This document shows, in pieces, positions 1-6,645 of a DNA stretch of 13,633 bases; position 1 is the first letter of the stretch, and every line of letters begins with the position of its first letter. The notes below the pieces were generated by a model. That model was not told where the DNA came from and did no database searches. It saw only the letters and a program-made list of their open reading frames with translations. The stretch spans positions 1-13,633 of the forward strand of contig JAJPXR010000006.1 of assembly GCA_021205375.1 (NCBI GenBank), given 5' to 3'. Position numbers and translations under genes: made by a program. Source of the DNA: Clostridiales bacterium (lineage in GTDB: Bacteria > Bacillota > Clostridia > Oscillospirales > Oscillospiraceae).

Positions 1-55
1 TCGCCTCCCCTGAAAGGGGAGGAGGGCCGCCGCCTTTAGGCGGTGGCGGAGGGGT
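1..55 (+). repeat. Modular hairpin repeat, copy A (cut by window edge)
   Basis: This is a GC-rich block of short hairpins: CCTCCCC-TGAA-GGGGAGG, then CCGCC-TTTA-GGCGG. It matches copy B in its first about 48 bases and then jumps directly to the GAGGGGT end. The third module present in B (the GGGGC-AAA-GCCCC hairpin) is missing. In B the missing piece lies between two GGCG tetramers, which fits deletion between short direct repeats. The copy may extend beyond base 1. Confidence 0.75.
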
Positions 56-89
56 AAAAGCGCAAGGAAGAGTAAAAGGAATAGTCAAA

Positions 90-117
90 ATTGCACATTG
101 CTAATTGCTAATTATAG
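90..117. repeat. Heptamer tandem array 1
   Basis: Consecutive 7-base units read ATTGCAC, ATTGCTA, ATTGCTA, ATTATAG. It is one of seven arrays with the same 7-base period in the gaps of this window. It lies between repeat copy A and the ribosome site of the epimerase-like gene. Confidence 0.7.
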
Positions 118-136
118 TGCGAGAGGAGCGTTATCC

Positions 137-1018
137 ATGAACATTACCCTGAAAAACGACCAGCTCACCGTCGTCATCAGCACCCTGGGCGCGGAGATCC
201 AGAGCATGACCACCGCTGAGGGCCTGGAGCTGATGTGGCAGGCGGACAAGGCCATCTGGGGCCGCCACGCGCCGCTGCTGTTCCCCATCATCGGGCGGCT
301 GAAAGACCAGCAGTACACCCTGGACGGGGAAGTGATCTCCATCCACCAGCACGGTTTCGCCCGTGACACGGAGTTTACTCTGGTGCAGCAGGACGAGACC
401 TCCGCCACCTTCACCATGGAGGACTCGGAGAGCAGCCGGAAGGTCTACCCCTTCGCCTTCTCCCTGACCGTTTCCTACACCCTGTCCGGCAATACGCTGA
501 CCAAGCGCCACACGGTGGTCAACCGGTCTGACAAGGTGCTGCCCTACGAAATTGGCGGTCACGACGGATACCGCACCTCCCTGCTCCCCGGCGAGGAGAT
601 GTCCGACTACTATGTGGAGTTCCCCGGCCAGACCACCATCCACCCCTTCGGCATGGACGAGCACTGCTTCCTGACCCCGGAGAAGTTGGACTACACCCTG
701 ACGGACGGCGCGCTGCCTCTGCCCCCCAAGGTGGGCGGGCTGGATACCGTGGTGCTGGAGAACCTGCCGGTGCATCAGGTCACGCTGGCGAACCGGAAAA
801 ACAGTGTCCGGGTGACGGTGGACTTCCCGGAGTTCGATTACCTAGGCATCTGGACCAAGCCGGTGGACTTCGATACCAATTACATCTGCATCGAGCCGTG
901 GACCACCCTGCCGGAGTGTACCTTCGTCAGCAGCGAGCTGGCGGAGAAAGCGGGCATCCGCCTGCTCCAGCCCGGCCAGGAGGAGACGCTGAGCTATGAT
1001 GTCTCTGTGAACTGGTGA
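137..1018 (+). CDS. Aldose 1-epimerase family protein (LacX-like)
   Basis: The 293-residue protein fits the usual length of LacX-type members of the galactose mutarotase superfamily, cytosolic beta-sandwich proteins that interconvert sugar anomers. An N-terminal strand region with LMWQADKAIWGRHAPLLFPIIGR is followed by QHGFARD, the family's hallmark around the catalytic histidine. IGGHDGYR comes mid-protein and ICIEPW near the C-terminus, which carries the likely catalytic glutamate. There is no signal peptide or membrane segment. The ATG at 137 was chosen because AGGAG (124-128) sits 8 bases upstream and the protein then starts like its relatives; an upstream in-frame TTG at 98 lies inside the heptamer array. 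No promoter is convincing. The neighbours (proline genes) do not reveal the substrate, so the family assignment is firm but the sugar is unknown. Confidence 0.9.
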   Translation: MNITLKNDQLTVVISTLGAEIQSMTTAEGLELMWQADKAIWGRHAPLLFPIIGRLKDQQYTLDGEVISIHQHGFARDTEFTLVQQDETSATFTMEDSESSRKVYPFAFSLTVSYTLSGNTLTKRHTVVNRSDKVLPYEIGGHDGYRTSLLPGEEMSDYYVEFPGQTTIHPFGMDEHCFLTPEKLDYTLTDGALPLPPKVGGLDTVVLENLPVHQVTLANRKNSVRVTVDFPEFDYLGIWTKPVDFDTNYICIEPWTTLPECTFVSSELAEKAGIRLLQPGQEETLSYDVSVNW

Positions 1019-1056
1019 GAATGATAGTTGGTTGTCCTTTTAAATCAGGCAAGTTT

Positions 1057-1084
1057 TTAGTGGCTAGTGGTTAGTGACTAGAAG
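1057..1084. repeat. Heptamer tandem array 2
   Basis: Units read TTAGTGG, CTAGTGG, TTAGTGA, CTAGAAG, a degenerate YTAGTGR repeated with an exact 7-base period. It lies about 40 bases after the stop of the epimerase-like gene and before repeat copy B. Confidence 0.7.
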
Positions 1085-1109
1085 GCGGTTTTTCTTCCGA
1101 AAATCGCCT
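1083..1109 (+). terminator. Inverted repeat after the epimerase-like gene
   Basis: AGGCGGTTTT (1083-1092) pairs with AAAATCGCCT (1100-1109), with one G-U pair and a 7-base loop. No T-run follows, so it is not a classical intrinsic terminator. It could still block or stabilise the 3' end of the upstream transcript. Confidence 0.3.
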
Positions 1110-1149
1110 CTGTCAAATAAATTCGGTGCCAAACGACAAGCACTATCCT

Positions 1150-1249
1150 CTCTTGCCTCCCCTGAAAGGGGAGGAGGGCCACCGCCTTTAGGCGGTGGCG
1201 CAGGGAGGGGCAAAGCCCCGGAAGTGTCGCTTGACGGCGGAGGGGTTTC
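1150..1249 (+). repeat. Modular hairpin repeat, copy B (full length)
   Basis: This is the most complete copy. Module 1 is CCTCCCC-TGAA-GGGGAGG, module 2 is ACCGCC-TTTA-GGCGGT, and module 3 contains GGGGC-AAA-GCCCC and ends with GTCGCTTGACGGCGG and GGGGTTTC. Bases 1165-1249 match the reverse complement of copy C (2934-3018) at 83 of 85 positions. It sits just upstream of proC. Confidence 0.85.
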
Positions 1250-1260
1250 TAGTGCATAAC
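1231..1260 (+). promoter_or_regulatory. Possible proC promoter using a -35 box from repeat B
   Basis: TTGACG (1231-1236) lies inside the distal module of repeat B. CATAAC (1255-1260), a 4/6 match to the -10 consensus, follows after 18 bases. It is the only promoter-like pair seen before proC, and it is weak. Confidence 0.25.
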
Positions 1261-1305
1261 TGATTCAAAGAGATGACTATATTTGCTTTTGGGAGAAGAG
1301 ATACC

Positions 1306-2112
1306 ATGTGTGAGTTCTATGGATTCATCGGCTGCGGCAACATGGGCGCACCCCTGGCGCGGGCTGCGGCAAAAACGCTGTCCGGCGGCCAGATCATGCT
1401 GGCCAACCGTACCCCCAGCAAGGCCGAAGCCCTTGCGGCGGAGCTGGGCTGTCTGGTGGGGGAAAACACCGACGTAGCCCGCCGGGCCGGGACCATCTTC
1501 CTGGGGGTCAAGCCCCAGATGATGGGGGACATGCTGAGCGGCATCGCCCCGGTGCTGGCAGAGCGGAAAGACCGCTTCGTGCTGGTGACCATGGCGGCAG
1601 GGCTGACCATCGCCCGCATCCGGGAGATGGCGGGGGGCGACTACCCCGTCATCCGCATCATGCCCAATACCCCCGCCTCCATCGGGGAGGGGATGATCCT
1701 CTACGCCGCCGAGGGCGTGACGGAGGAGGAGCAGGAGCGCTTCTTGTACAACATGGCGGCGGCGGGACGCTTTGACGCCCTGCCGGAGAGCCTCATCGAC
1801 GCGGGGAGCGCCGTCTCCGGCTGCGGCCCGGCCTTTGTTTACCCCTTCATCGAGGCCCTGGCCGACGGTGCGGTGGCCTGCGGTTTGCCCAGAGCCAAGG
1901 CCCAGGAGTACGCCGCCCAGACCCTGGTGGGGGCGGCGAAGCTGGTGCTGGAGAGCGGTCAGCACCCCGGCGCGCTGAAGGACGCCGTCTGTTCCCCCGG
2001 CGGCTCCACCATCGCGGGGGTCCGCGCCCTGGAGCAGGGCGGATTCCGCAGCGCCGCGACAGAGGCGGTCATTGCCGCCTACGAAAAGACGAAGGCGCTG
2101 GGGAAACAATAA
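1306..2112 (+). CDS. proC: Pyrroline-5-carboxylate reductase
   Basis: This cytosolic enzyme reduces pyrroline-5-carboxylate to proline with NAD(P)H, the last step of proline synthesis. The product is 268 residues, the normal ProC size. The N-terminal Rossmann fold shows GFIGCGNMG at residues 6-14 and NRTPSKAEAL after the second strand. Then come KPQMM, MPNTPASIGEGM and the C-terminal dimerisation domain with SGCGPAFVYPFIEALADGAV and SPGGSTIAGVRALEQGGFR. The ATG at 1306 gives the standard ProC N-terminus and has purine-rich GGGAGAAGAG (1291-1300) upstream. An in-frame ATG at 1273 would add 11 unrelated residues. proB starts 26 bases after the stop, so the two form one operon. No proA is present here. 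Identification is very secure. Confidence 0.97.
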   Translation: MCEFYGFIGCGNMGAPLARAAAKTLSGGQIMLANRTPSKAEALAAELGCLVGENTDVARRAGTIFLGVKPQMMGDMLSGIAPVLAERKDRFVLVTMAAGLTIARIREMAGGDYPVIRIMPNTPASIGEGMILYAAEGVTEEEQERFLYNMAAAGRFDALPESLIDAGSAVSGCGPAFVYPFIEALADGAVACGLPRAKAQEYAAQTLVGAAKLVLESGQHPGALKDAVCSPGGSTIAGVRALEQGGFRSAATEAVIAAYEKTKALGKQ

Positions 2113-2138
2113 GGAAAATACGGAAGGAAACAATCAAC

Positions 2139-2915
2139 ATGAGAATCGTTGTCAAGGTCGGCACATCGACCATCGCCCACCCCACCGGGCGGCTGAACAT
2201 CCGCCATGTGGAGGAGCTGTGTAAGGTCCTCAGCGACCTGAAAAACGCCGGACATCAGGTGATTTTGGTGTCCTCCGGCGCCATTGGCATGGGAGTGGGC
2301 AAGCTGTCCCTGACCAGCCGACCCAAGGATATGTCCACCAAGCAGGCCGCAGCCGCCGTGGGCCAGTGCGAGCTGATGTACATCTACGACAAGCTGTTCA
2401 CCGAATACAACCATGTGGTGGCGCAGATTTTGCTGACCGGCTCCGACCTGGACCACGAGAACCGGCGCACCAACTTCCAAAACACCCTTTCCCGGCTGCT
2501 GGAGCTGGAGACGCTGCCCATCGTCAACGAGAACGACACCGTGGCCACCGAGGAGATCTCTCTTGGGGACAACGACACCCTGGCGGCCATCGTCGCCAAG
2601 TGCGCCAGCGCCGACCTGCTGGTGCTGCTCAGCGACATCGACGGGCTGTACACCGCCGACCCCCGGCGGGATTCCTCTGCCCGACTGCTGCCCTTTGTCA
2701 CCTATCTTTCGCCGGAGATCTACGCCCTGGCAGGGGAGAAGGGCAGCGACCTGGCCACAGGCGGCATGACCACCAAGCTCAACGCGGCGAAAACCGCTAT
2801 GGAAAACGGCTTCGATATGGTCATCTCCAACGGCAGCCGCCCCGCCGACCTCTACGACATCGTGGCAGGTAAGCCGGTGGGGACCCGGTTCATCGGGAAA
2901 ACCGCCATTGTGTGA
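2139..2915 (+). CDS. proB: Glutamate 5-kinase, short form without PUA domain
   Basis: This enzyme phosphorylates glutamate to glutamyl-5-phosphate, the first and normally feedback-inhibited step of proline synthesis, in the cytosol. The 258 residues form one amino-acid-kinase domain. Visible motifs are VVKVGTST at the start, VSSGAIGMG, the region around KQAAAAVGQ, LPIVNENDTVA, GDNDTLAAIVA, LSDIDGLYTADPR and ATGGMTTKLNAA. The protein ends at KPVGTRFIG, where longer homologues such as the E. coli enzyme (about 367 residues) continue into a PUA domain. The ATG has GGAAGGA (2122-2128) 10 bases upstream. Following proC with the final step first, and lacking proA, the locus covers only two of the three pathway steps. 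The missing PUA domain is common in some lineages and does not by itself mean loss of activity. Confidence 0.96.
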   Translation: MRIVVKVGTSTIAHPTGRLNIRHVEELCKVLSDLKNAGHQVILVSSGAIGMGVGKLSLTSRPKDMSTKQAAAAVGQCELMYIYDKLFTEYNHVVAQILLTGSDLDHENRRTNFQNTLSRLLELETLPIVNENDTVATEEISLGDNDTLAAIVAKCASADLLVLLSDIDGLYTADPRRDSSARLLPFVTYLSPEIYALAGEKGSDLATGGMTTKLNAAKTAMENGFDMVISNGSRPADLYDIVAGKPVGTRFIGKTAIV

Positions 2916-2933
2916 TTCGTAAATCGCAAGCCT

Positions 2934-3019
2934 GAAACCCCTCCGCCGTCAAGCGGCACTTCCGGGGCTTTGCCCCTCCCTGCGCCACCGCCTAAAGGCG
3001 GCGGCCCTCCTCCCCTTTT
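2934..3019 (-). repeat. Modular hairpin repeat, copy C (inverted)
   Basis: Its reverse complement matches copy B with two mismatches in 85 bases, covering modules 2 and 3 and half of module 1. It breaks off at TCCCCTTTT and runs into unrelated sequence. It begins 18 bases after the proB stop. Copies B and C thus bracket proC-proB in opposite orientations. Confidence 0.85.
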
Positions 3020-3083
3020 GCGACTCGCATGGCCCCAGGGGGCCATAGCTCCCTGCATTTGCGCTAAAAAGGAATTGGCCATT

Positions 3084-3150
3084 GCCGTCAAGGGCACTTC
3101 CGGGGCTGCGCCCCTCCCTGTCGGCCAGCGCTTCACAGGGGAGGCAAGAG
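3084..3150 (-). repeat. Modular hairpin repeat, copy D (diverged, inverted)
   Basis: Read on the minus strand it starts CTCTTGCCTCCCCTG exactly as copy B. It then replaces modules 1 and 2 by a short unrelated stretch and returns to a module 3 version with GGGGC-GCA-GCCCC and CCTTGACGGC. The roughly 65 bases between C and D hold a small GGCCCC-AGG-GGGCC-type hairpin (around 3031) and nothing coding. Confidence 0.7.
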
Positions 3151-3214
3151 GGAATAATGCTTGCCGGCTGGTCGAGATTTTTCTCATTAGAATAACGATG
3201 AATAACAGAAAAAG

Positions 3215-3250
3215 CAAGGGCTGTACCGAGGAAAAACGGTACAGCCCTTG
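3215..3250 (-). terminator. Intrinsic terminator of the EF-G-like gene (possibly bidirectional)
   Basis: A perfect 14-base-pair stem, CAAGGGCTGTACCG (3215-3228) with CGGTACAGCCCTTG (3237-3250), closes an 8-base loop. On the minus strand the stem is followed by CTTTTTCTG, fitting termination of the EF-G-like transcript that ends at 3327. On the plus strand the tail (TAGCTTTCTTT) is poorer, but the stem may also stop proCB transcription. Confidence 0.88.
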
Positions 3251-3299
3251 TAGCTTTCTTTATCGCTGCGCTGTGGCAACGAACGACAGGTATTTGTTC

Positions 3300-3326
3300 A
3301 TCGCACACTGCACATTGCGAATTGTT
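3300..3326. repeat. Heptamer tandem array 3
   Basis: Units ATCGCAC, ACTGCAC, ATTGCGA and ATTGTTT follow with a 7-base period, the last running into the stop codon of the EF-G-like gene (3327-3329). The core resembles array 1 (TGCACATTGCTAATTG there, TGCACATTGCGAATTG here). Confidence 0.65.
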
Positions 3327-5390
3327 TTACTCGTTCAGCGCTTTGGCCTCGGCGATGGCCTTCTCCTGTGCGGCGGCGGGGCACTGCTCATAGCGGACGA
3401 AGTGGAAGGTGAAGGAACCACGGCTCTGGGTCATGGCCCGCAGGTCGATGGCGTAGTTGCCCATCTCGGCCATGGGGACCTCGGCGCTGATGACCTGGTT
3501 GCCGCCCTCCACGGGGTCCATGCCCATGACGCGGCCACGGCGCTTGTTCAGGTCGCCCATGATGTCGCCCATGTAGCTGTCCGGTACCGTGACCTTCAGC
3601 TCACCCACCGGCTCCAGCAGCACGGGGTTGGCGTCGGGCAAAGCGGCCTTGTAAGCCAACTGCGCGGCAGTCTTGAAGGCGATTTCGGAGGAGTCCACCG
3701 GATGATAGGAGCCGTCATACAGGGTGGCTTTCAGGTTGACCATGGGATACCCGGCCAGCACACCGTGGAGGCACGCCTCCCGCAGGCCCTTTTCCACTGC
3801 GGGGAAGTAGTTGCGGGGCACGCTGCCGCCGAACACTTCCTCGGCAAAGACCATATCCTCGGACTCGTCATTCGGCTCGAACCGCACCCAAACGTCACCG
3901 TACTGGCCGCTGCCGCCGGTCTGCTTCTTGAACTTGCCCTGCTTGGAGACGGTCTTGCGGATCTTCTCACGGTAGGGGACGCGGGGGGTCTCCAGGTTGA
4001 CTTCCACACCGAAGCGGCTCTTGAGCTTGGCGCACAGCACGTCGATCTGGATGTCGCCCGCGCCGGAAACCACCACCTGATGGGTCTCGGCGTTGTTCTC
4101 CACGCTGAAAGAGGGGTCCTCTTCGTTCAGACGGTTCAGGCCCATGCCCACCTTGTCGTCCTGGCCCCGCTTGACGGGGGAGATGGCCTTGGAGTAGACC
4201 GGCTCGGCGAAGGCAGGCGGGTCGAGACGGATGCCGTCCACGGAGAGAGTGTCGCCGGTCTTGAGCTTATCCATCTTGGAGATGGCGCCGATGTCGCCGG
4301 CGTTCAGCTCTTTCAGCTCGGTGGCCTTCTTGCCGCACATGGAGTACAGGCGGCCGATCTTTTCGTTGTCGCCGGTGCGCCCGTTGATGAGGGTCATATC
4401 GGGGGTCAGTTTGCCCCGCAGCACCTTGACATAGGAGTATTTGCCATACTGGTCGGAGACGGTCTTGAACACATAGGCCACGGTGCTGCCCTCGGTGGAG
4501 ACGGCCACCTGCACCGGCTCACCGTCGGCGTCCACGCCGTTCATGGGGTCGGTGTTCATGGGATAGGGGCCCATGGTGATGAGGCCGTGGAGCAGGGCCT
4601 CGGTGCCCAGGCCGGTCAGGGCGCTGCCGCAGTAGACGGGGGTGACGGTGCGCTCTTTCACGCCGGTCAGCATCCCCTGGGCGACCTCTTCGGGGGTGAA
4701 CTCATGGCCGTCGAAGAACAGTTCCATGAACTCCTCGCTGGTCTCCGCCACGTTTTCCATCAGTGCGTCATAGGACTCCGCCAGGAAGTCCTCCTTGTCG
4801 GCGGGCACGTCCATAGCCTTGCTCTTGCCGCCGGTGATGCCGTAAGCGCACTTGTTCAGCACGTCCAGCACGCCGTAAACCGCCTTGCTGTCGTCCCACA
4901 GGGGGGAGACCACGGGAGTGACCTGGCTGCCGAATTTCTCCTTCATCTCGTCCACCACGGCGTTGTAGTCGCCGTTCTCCTCGTCGGTCTTGGAGACGTA
5001 GATGATGGTGGGGAGGTCGTGGGCGCGGGCCGCTTTCCAAGCCCGCTCTGCGCCGACGGGAACGCCGCCCTTGGCGGGCAGGACGATGACCACCGCGTCG
5101 GCCACGGTCAGGGCTTCCACCACTTCGCCGTCAAAGTCGAAGTTGCCCGGACAGTCGATGATGTTCAGCAGGCAGCCCTCGTACTGCACGGGGATGATGG
5201 AAGCGGAGATAGAGACCTGGCGCTTGATCTCCTCGGGATCATAGTCAGAAACGGTGTTGCCGTCGGTGGTCTTGCCCAGCCGCTGGGTGACACCGGTCAC
5301 ATTCAGCATACTTTCGGTCAACATGGTCTTGCCGGAGCCGCTGTGACCCAGCAGACAGACATTGCGGATTTGTTTGGCGGTGTAGCTCAT
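3327..5390 (-). CDS. Elongation factor G-like translational GTPase (EF-G paralogue)
   Basis: The 687-residue protein has the full EF-G domain order: G domain, domain II, domain III, domain IV (GGSGQYGDVWVRFEP, then YHPVDSSEIAFKTA) and domain V ending near residue 680. The P-loop is GHSGSGKT (15-22), not the AHIDAGKT of housekeeping EF-G. Switch II is DCPGNFDF (79-86), with Asn83 where EF-G and EF-Tu carry the histidine used in GTP hydrolysis. The base-specificity motif is SKTD (133-136) rather than NKxD. These traits place it with the EF-G-2-like paralogues, not with tetracycline-resistance proteins. It presumably acts on ribosomes in the cytosol, but its role is unclear. AAGGAG (5401-5406) lies 10 bases before the ATG. 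It is monocistronic, with its own promoter, a leader of about 125 bases and a terminator. Confidence 0.92.
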   Translation of the reverse strand: MSYTAKQIRNVCLLGHSGSGKTMLTESMLNVTGVTQRLGKTTDGNTVSDYDPEEIKRQVSISASIIPVQYEGCLLNIIDCPGNFDFDGEVVEALTVADAVVIVLPAKGGVPVGAERAWKAARAHDLPTIIYVSKTDEENGDYNAVVDEMKEKFGSQVTPVVSPLWDDSKAVYGVLDVLNKCAYGITGGKSKAMDVPADKEDFLAESYDALMENVAETSEEFMELFFDGHEFTPEEVAQGMLTGVKERTVTPVYCGSALTGLGTEALLHGLITMGPYPMNTDPMNGVDADGEPVQVAVSTEGSTVAYVFKTVSDQYGKYSYVKVLRGKLTPDMTLINGRTGDNEKIGRLYSMCGKKATELKELNAGDIGAISKMDKLKTGDTLSVDGIRLDPPAFAEPVYSKAISPVKRGQDDKVGMGLNRLNEEDPSFSVENNAETHQVVVSGAGDIQIDVLCAKLKSRFGVEVNLETPRVPYREKIRKTVSKQGKFKKQTGGSGQYGDVWVRFEPNDESEDMVFAEEVFGGSVPRNYFPAVEKGLREACLHGVLAGYPMVNLKATLYDGSYHPVDSSEIAFKTAAQLAYKAALPDANPVLLEPVGELKVTVPDSYMGDIMGDLNKRRGRVMGMDPVEGGNQVISAEVPMAEMGNYAIDLRAMTQSRGSFTFHFVRYEQCPAAAQEKAIAEAKALNE

Positions 5391-5418
5391 AGCTTGTTCT
5401 CTCCTTAAAATGTATGTT

Positions 5419-5489
5419 GTTTCAAGTCATACTCCCGCAACAGGAGCAACTTGGGGATTCTGTGCCGGGGGAGTTCCGTTTCAAGTCAT
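5419..5489 (-). promoter_or_regulatory. Structured leader of the EF-G-like gene with 12-base direct repeats
   Basis: On the minus strand ATGACTTGAAAC occurs twice (5489-5478 and 5430-5419), 59 bases apart. The interval is closed by an inverted pair ACTCCC/GGGAGT. The whole unit lies between the predicted start of transcription and the ribosome site, so it is RNA leader. No known riboswitch class was recognised. Confidence 0.5.
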
Positions 5490-5521
5490 GTCCCATCATG
5501 CCCGGGGCAAGTCCGTTAGTC

Positions 5522-5550
5522 ATTATACCTTAAATTCGCTTCTAATGCAA
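5522..5550 (-). promoter_or_regulatory. Promoter of the EF-G-like gene
   Basis: On the minus strand TTGCAT (5550-5545), 17 bases, then a perfect TATAAT (5527-5522). The -35 is only a half match, but upstream DNA is A/T-rich (5551-5600), as for an UP element. Predicted start of transcription is near 5515. Confidence 0.7.
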
Positions 5551-5594
5551 TGGGTAAAACTGCGAAAATCAACAAAACTTTAAAAATTTACTTT

Positions 5595-5608
5595 TGAAAA
5601 CGGTTTCA
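5595..5608. promoter_or_regulatory. Candidate CcpA operator (cre site)
   Basis: TGAAAACGGTTTCA fits the catabolite-responsive element consensus TGWAANCGNTNWCA at every defined position. It lies about 45 bases upstream of the -35 box of the EF-G-like promoter and 25 bases downstream of the ylmH stop. Upstream placement would suit activation; it could also act on ylmH read-through. Confidence 0.5.
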
Positions 5609-5633
5609 CCTCTGCTGTTCCTGCTGCATTTGG

Positions 5634-6425
5634 TCAGAGATACCGCTCCAAAGTGACGTTGATCCGTCCCTTTCGGCTCAGATTCCCCACCGAAACCAGC
5701 CTGCATTTGCCCTGTCCCCGCCAGGAGAGCCGGTCCCCCTCCGCCACGGGGCAGTCGGTCTTGGTGACGGTCCGCCAGTTCACCGCCACCTTCCCGGCGG
5801 AAATGGCCTCCGCCGCGGCCTTCCGGCTGGCAGAGAACCCCGCCGCCGCCACCGCGTCCAGCCGGAGGGAGGGAACGGTGTCGTGTAGGGTTTTTACCTC
5901 CGGCTGGGGGAAGTGCAGATTGTCCAGCGCCACCGGCGACACATGGAGCTTTTCCCGCCCGGCGTGGGTCAGGTTCTCCGCCACGAAGGGGGCCAGCTCT
6001 GGCAGCAGCAGGATGTCACAACTGCCGGGCGACACCAGAATGTCCCCGATGGCCTCCCGCTTGACCCCCAGGCCCATCAGCGAACCCAGAAAATCCCGGT
6101 GGGTCAGCGGATGGGCGGCGTACCAGGTGGCCCGGACAGCGGCGGTCAGCTCGCTGGGGTCCAGGTCCTCCGGCTCCTGCCACTGGGGGAGGAGGGCGCA
6201 GCGCACCCGTTCCGCCTCGGCGTAGCCGCCGGAAAAGACGTGCTTTGCCCCGCCCACCGCGTCCAGCAGTGCCAGCAGCAGCCCCCGCTCCGCCGGGGAG
6301 AGAAAGGCCGTCTGGGTGGGGACAGAGCGGGTGTCCGCCGCCTGGAGCAGGTCCAGGGCGTGGGACAAAAGCTGCCGTTCCTCGGCGGTGGAGGCCAGGC
6401 GGCGGAGCAGTTCGGTTTTGTTCAT
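5634..6425 (-). CDS. ylmH: RNA-binding S4-domain protein YlmH
   Basis: The 263 residues match the size of B. subtilis YlmH (about 257). The N-terminal domain carries the family signature THRDFLGSLMGLGVKREAIG (108-127). The C-terminal S4 RNA-binding domain (about 186-245) shows LRLDAVAAAGFSASRKAA, GKVAVNW and DRLSWRGQGK. It is a cytosolic RNA-binding protein; family members are linked to the ribosome/translation and to the division cluster. In many Firmicutes ylmH sits with sepF, ylmG and divIVA; here it stands alone. The ATG at 6425 has GAGGTGA (6431-6437) 5 bases upstream and starts the recognisable protein. An upstream ATG at 6644 would add 73 residues running through promoter sequence and is not credible. 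Confidence 0.93.
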   Translation of the reverse strand: MNKTELLRRLASTAEERQLLSHALDLLQAADTRSVPTQTAFLSPAERGLLLALLDAVGGAKHVFSGGYAEAERVRCALLPQWQEPEDLDPSELTAAVRATWYAAHPLTHRDFLGSLMGLGVKREAIGDILVSPGSCDILLLPELAPFVAENLTHAGREKLHVSPVALDNLHFPQPEVKTLHDTVPSLRLDAVAAAGFSASRKAAAEAISAGKVAVNWRTVTKTDCPVAEGDRLSWRGQGKCRLVSVGNLSRKGRINVTLERYL

Positions 6426-6480
6426 GGAGATCACCTCAAGGGATGGGTCGGCAGACTGGTTTCCTGCCGGTATCTGTTGT

Positions 6481-6510
6481 ATTGTATCGCATTTGTGGCT
6501 GTCCACCGAA
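6481..6510 (-). promoter_or_regulatory. Weak candidate promoter of ylmH
   Basis: On the minus strand TACAAT (6486-6481) is a 5/6 -10 box. The best -35, TTCGGT (6510-6505), sits 18 bases upstream and is poor. Position (about 60 bases before the start codon) is reasonable. Confidence 0.35.
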
Positions 6511-6529
6511 GAAAAAACAGCAGCGCTGA

Positions 6530-6558
6530 TTGACAAATCATTGAAGCCGTGGTACAAT
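6530..6558 (+). promoter_or_regulatory. Consensus sigma-A promoter, divergent from ylmH
   Basis: Perfect TTGACA (6530-6535), 17-base spacer, TACAAT (6553-6558). Predicted start of transcription is near 6565, immediately before two consecutive terminators. Confidence 0.88.
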
Positions 6559-6564
6559 ACGATT

Positions 6565-6637
6565 GTTCTTACAAAAGGACATAACACTATCTTCGGATGA
6601 GTTTCAGGCAGTCCGAGGGGATAGTGTTTCTTTTTTT
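6565..6637 (+). ncRNA. Predicted short RNA or attenuated leader (about 70 bases)
   Basis: From the predicted start, a small hairpin GTTCTT-ACAA-AAGGAC (6565-6580, one G-U pair) is followed by the bipartite terminator hairpin and a seven-T run. No leader peptide with a properly spaced ribosome site is seen. It could be an independent small RNA or a regulated leader of the 133-residue gene. I did not recognise any known riboswitch or RNA family. Confidence 0.45.
6583..6637 (+). terminator. Intrinsic terminator 1 of the 6530 promoter
   Basis: AACACTATC (6583-6591) pairs with GATAGTGTT (6620-6628). An inner TCGGA (6593-6597)/TCCGA (6612-6616) extends the stem across a small asymmetric internal loop. 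TTTTTTT at 6631-6637 follows. Confidence 0.8.
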
Positions 6638-6645
6638 GGTTCACT

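Noticed and set aside
91..118. Promoter TTGCAC-16-TATAGT before the epimerase-like gene
   Set aside because: Transcription would start on the ribosome site itself; the boxes come from the heptamer array and the -35 is weak.
1074..1259. Small 61-codon frame across repeat B
   Set aside because: It consists of hairpin-repeat sequence, has no ribosome site, and gives a low-complexity Gly/Pro product.
3327..5390. Tetracycline-resistance ribosomal protection protein
   Set aside because: The P-loop, switch II and domain IV motifs resemble EF-G-2-like paralogues rather than Tet(M)-type proteins.
2970..5408. Very long open frame (about 810 codons) on the plus strand opposite the EF-G-like gene
   Set aside because: It is the antisense of a clear EF-G-family gene in GC-rich DNA; the translation is low-complexity (His/Gly/Val/Leu rich) with no domain, and it begins inside repeat DNA.
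5595..5608. Palindrome as ylmH terminator
   Set aside because: The stem is short and not followed by a T-run on the minus strand; the cre consensus explains it better.
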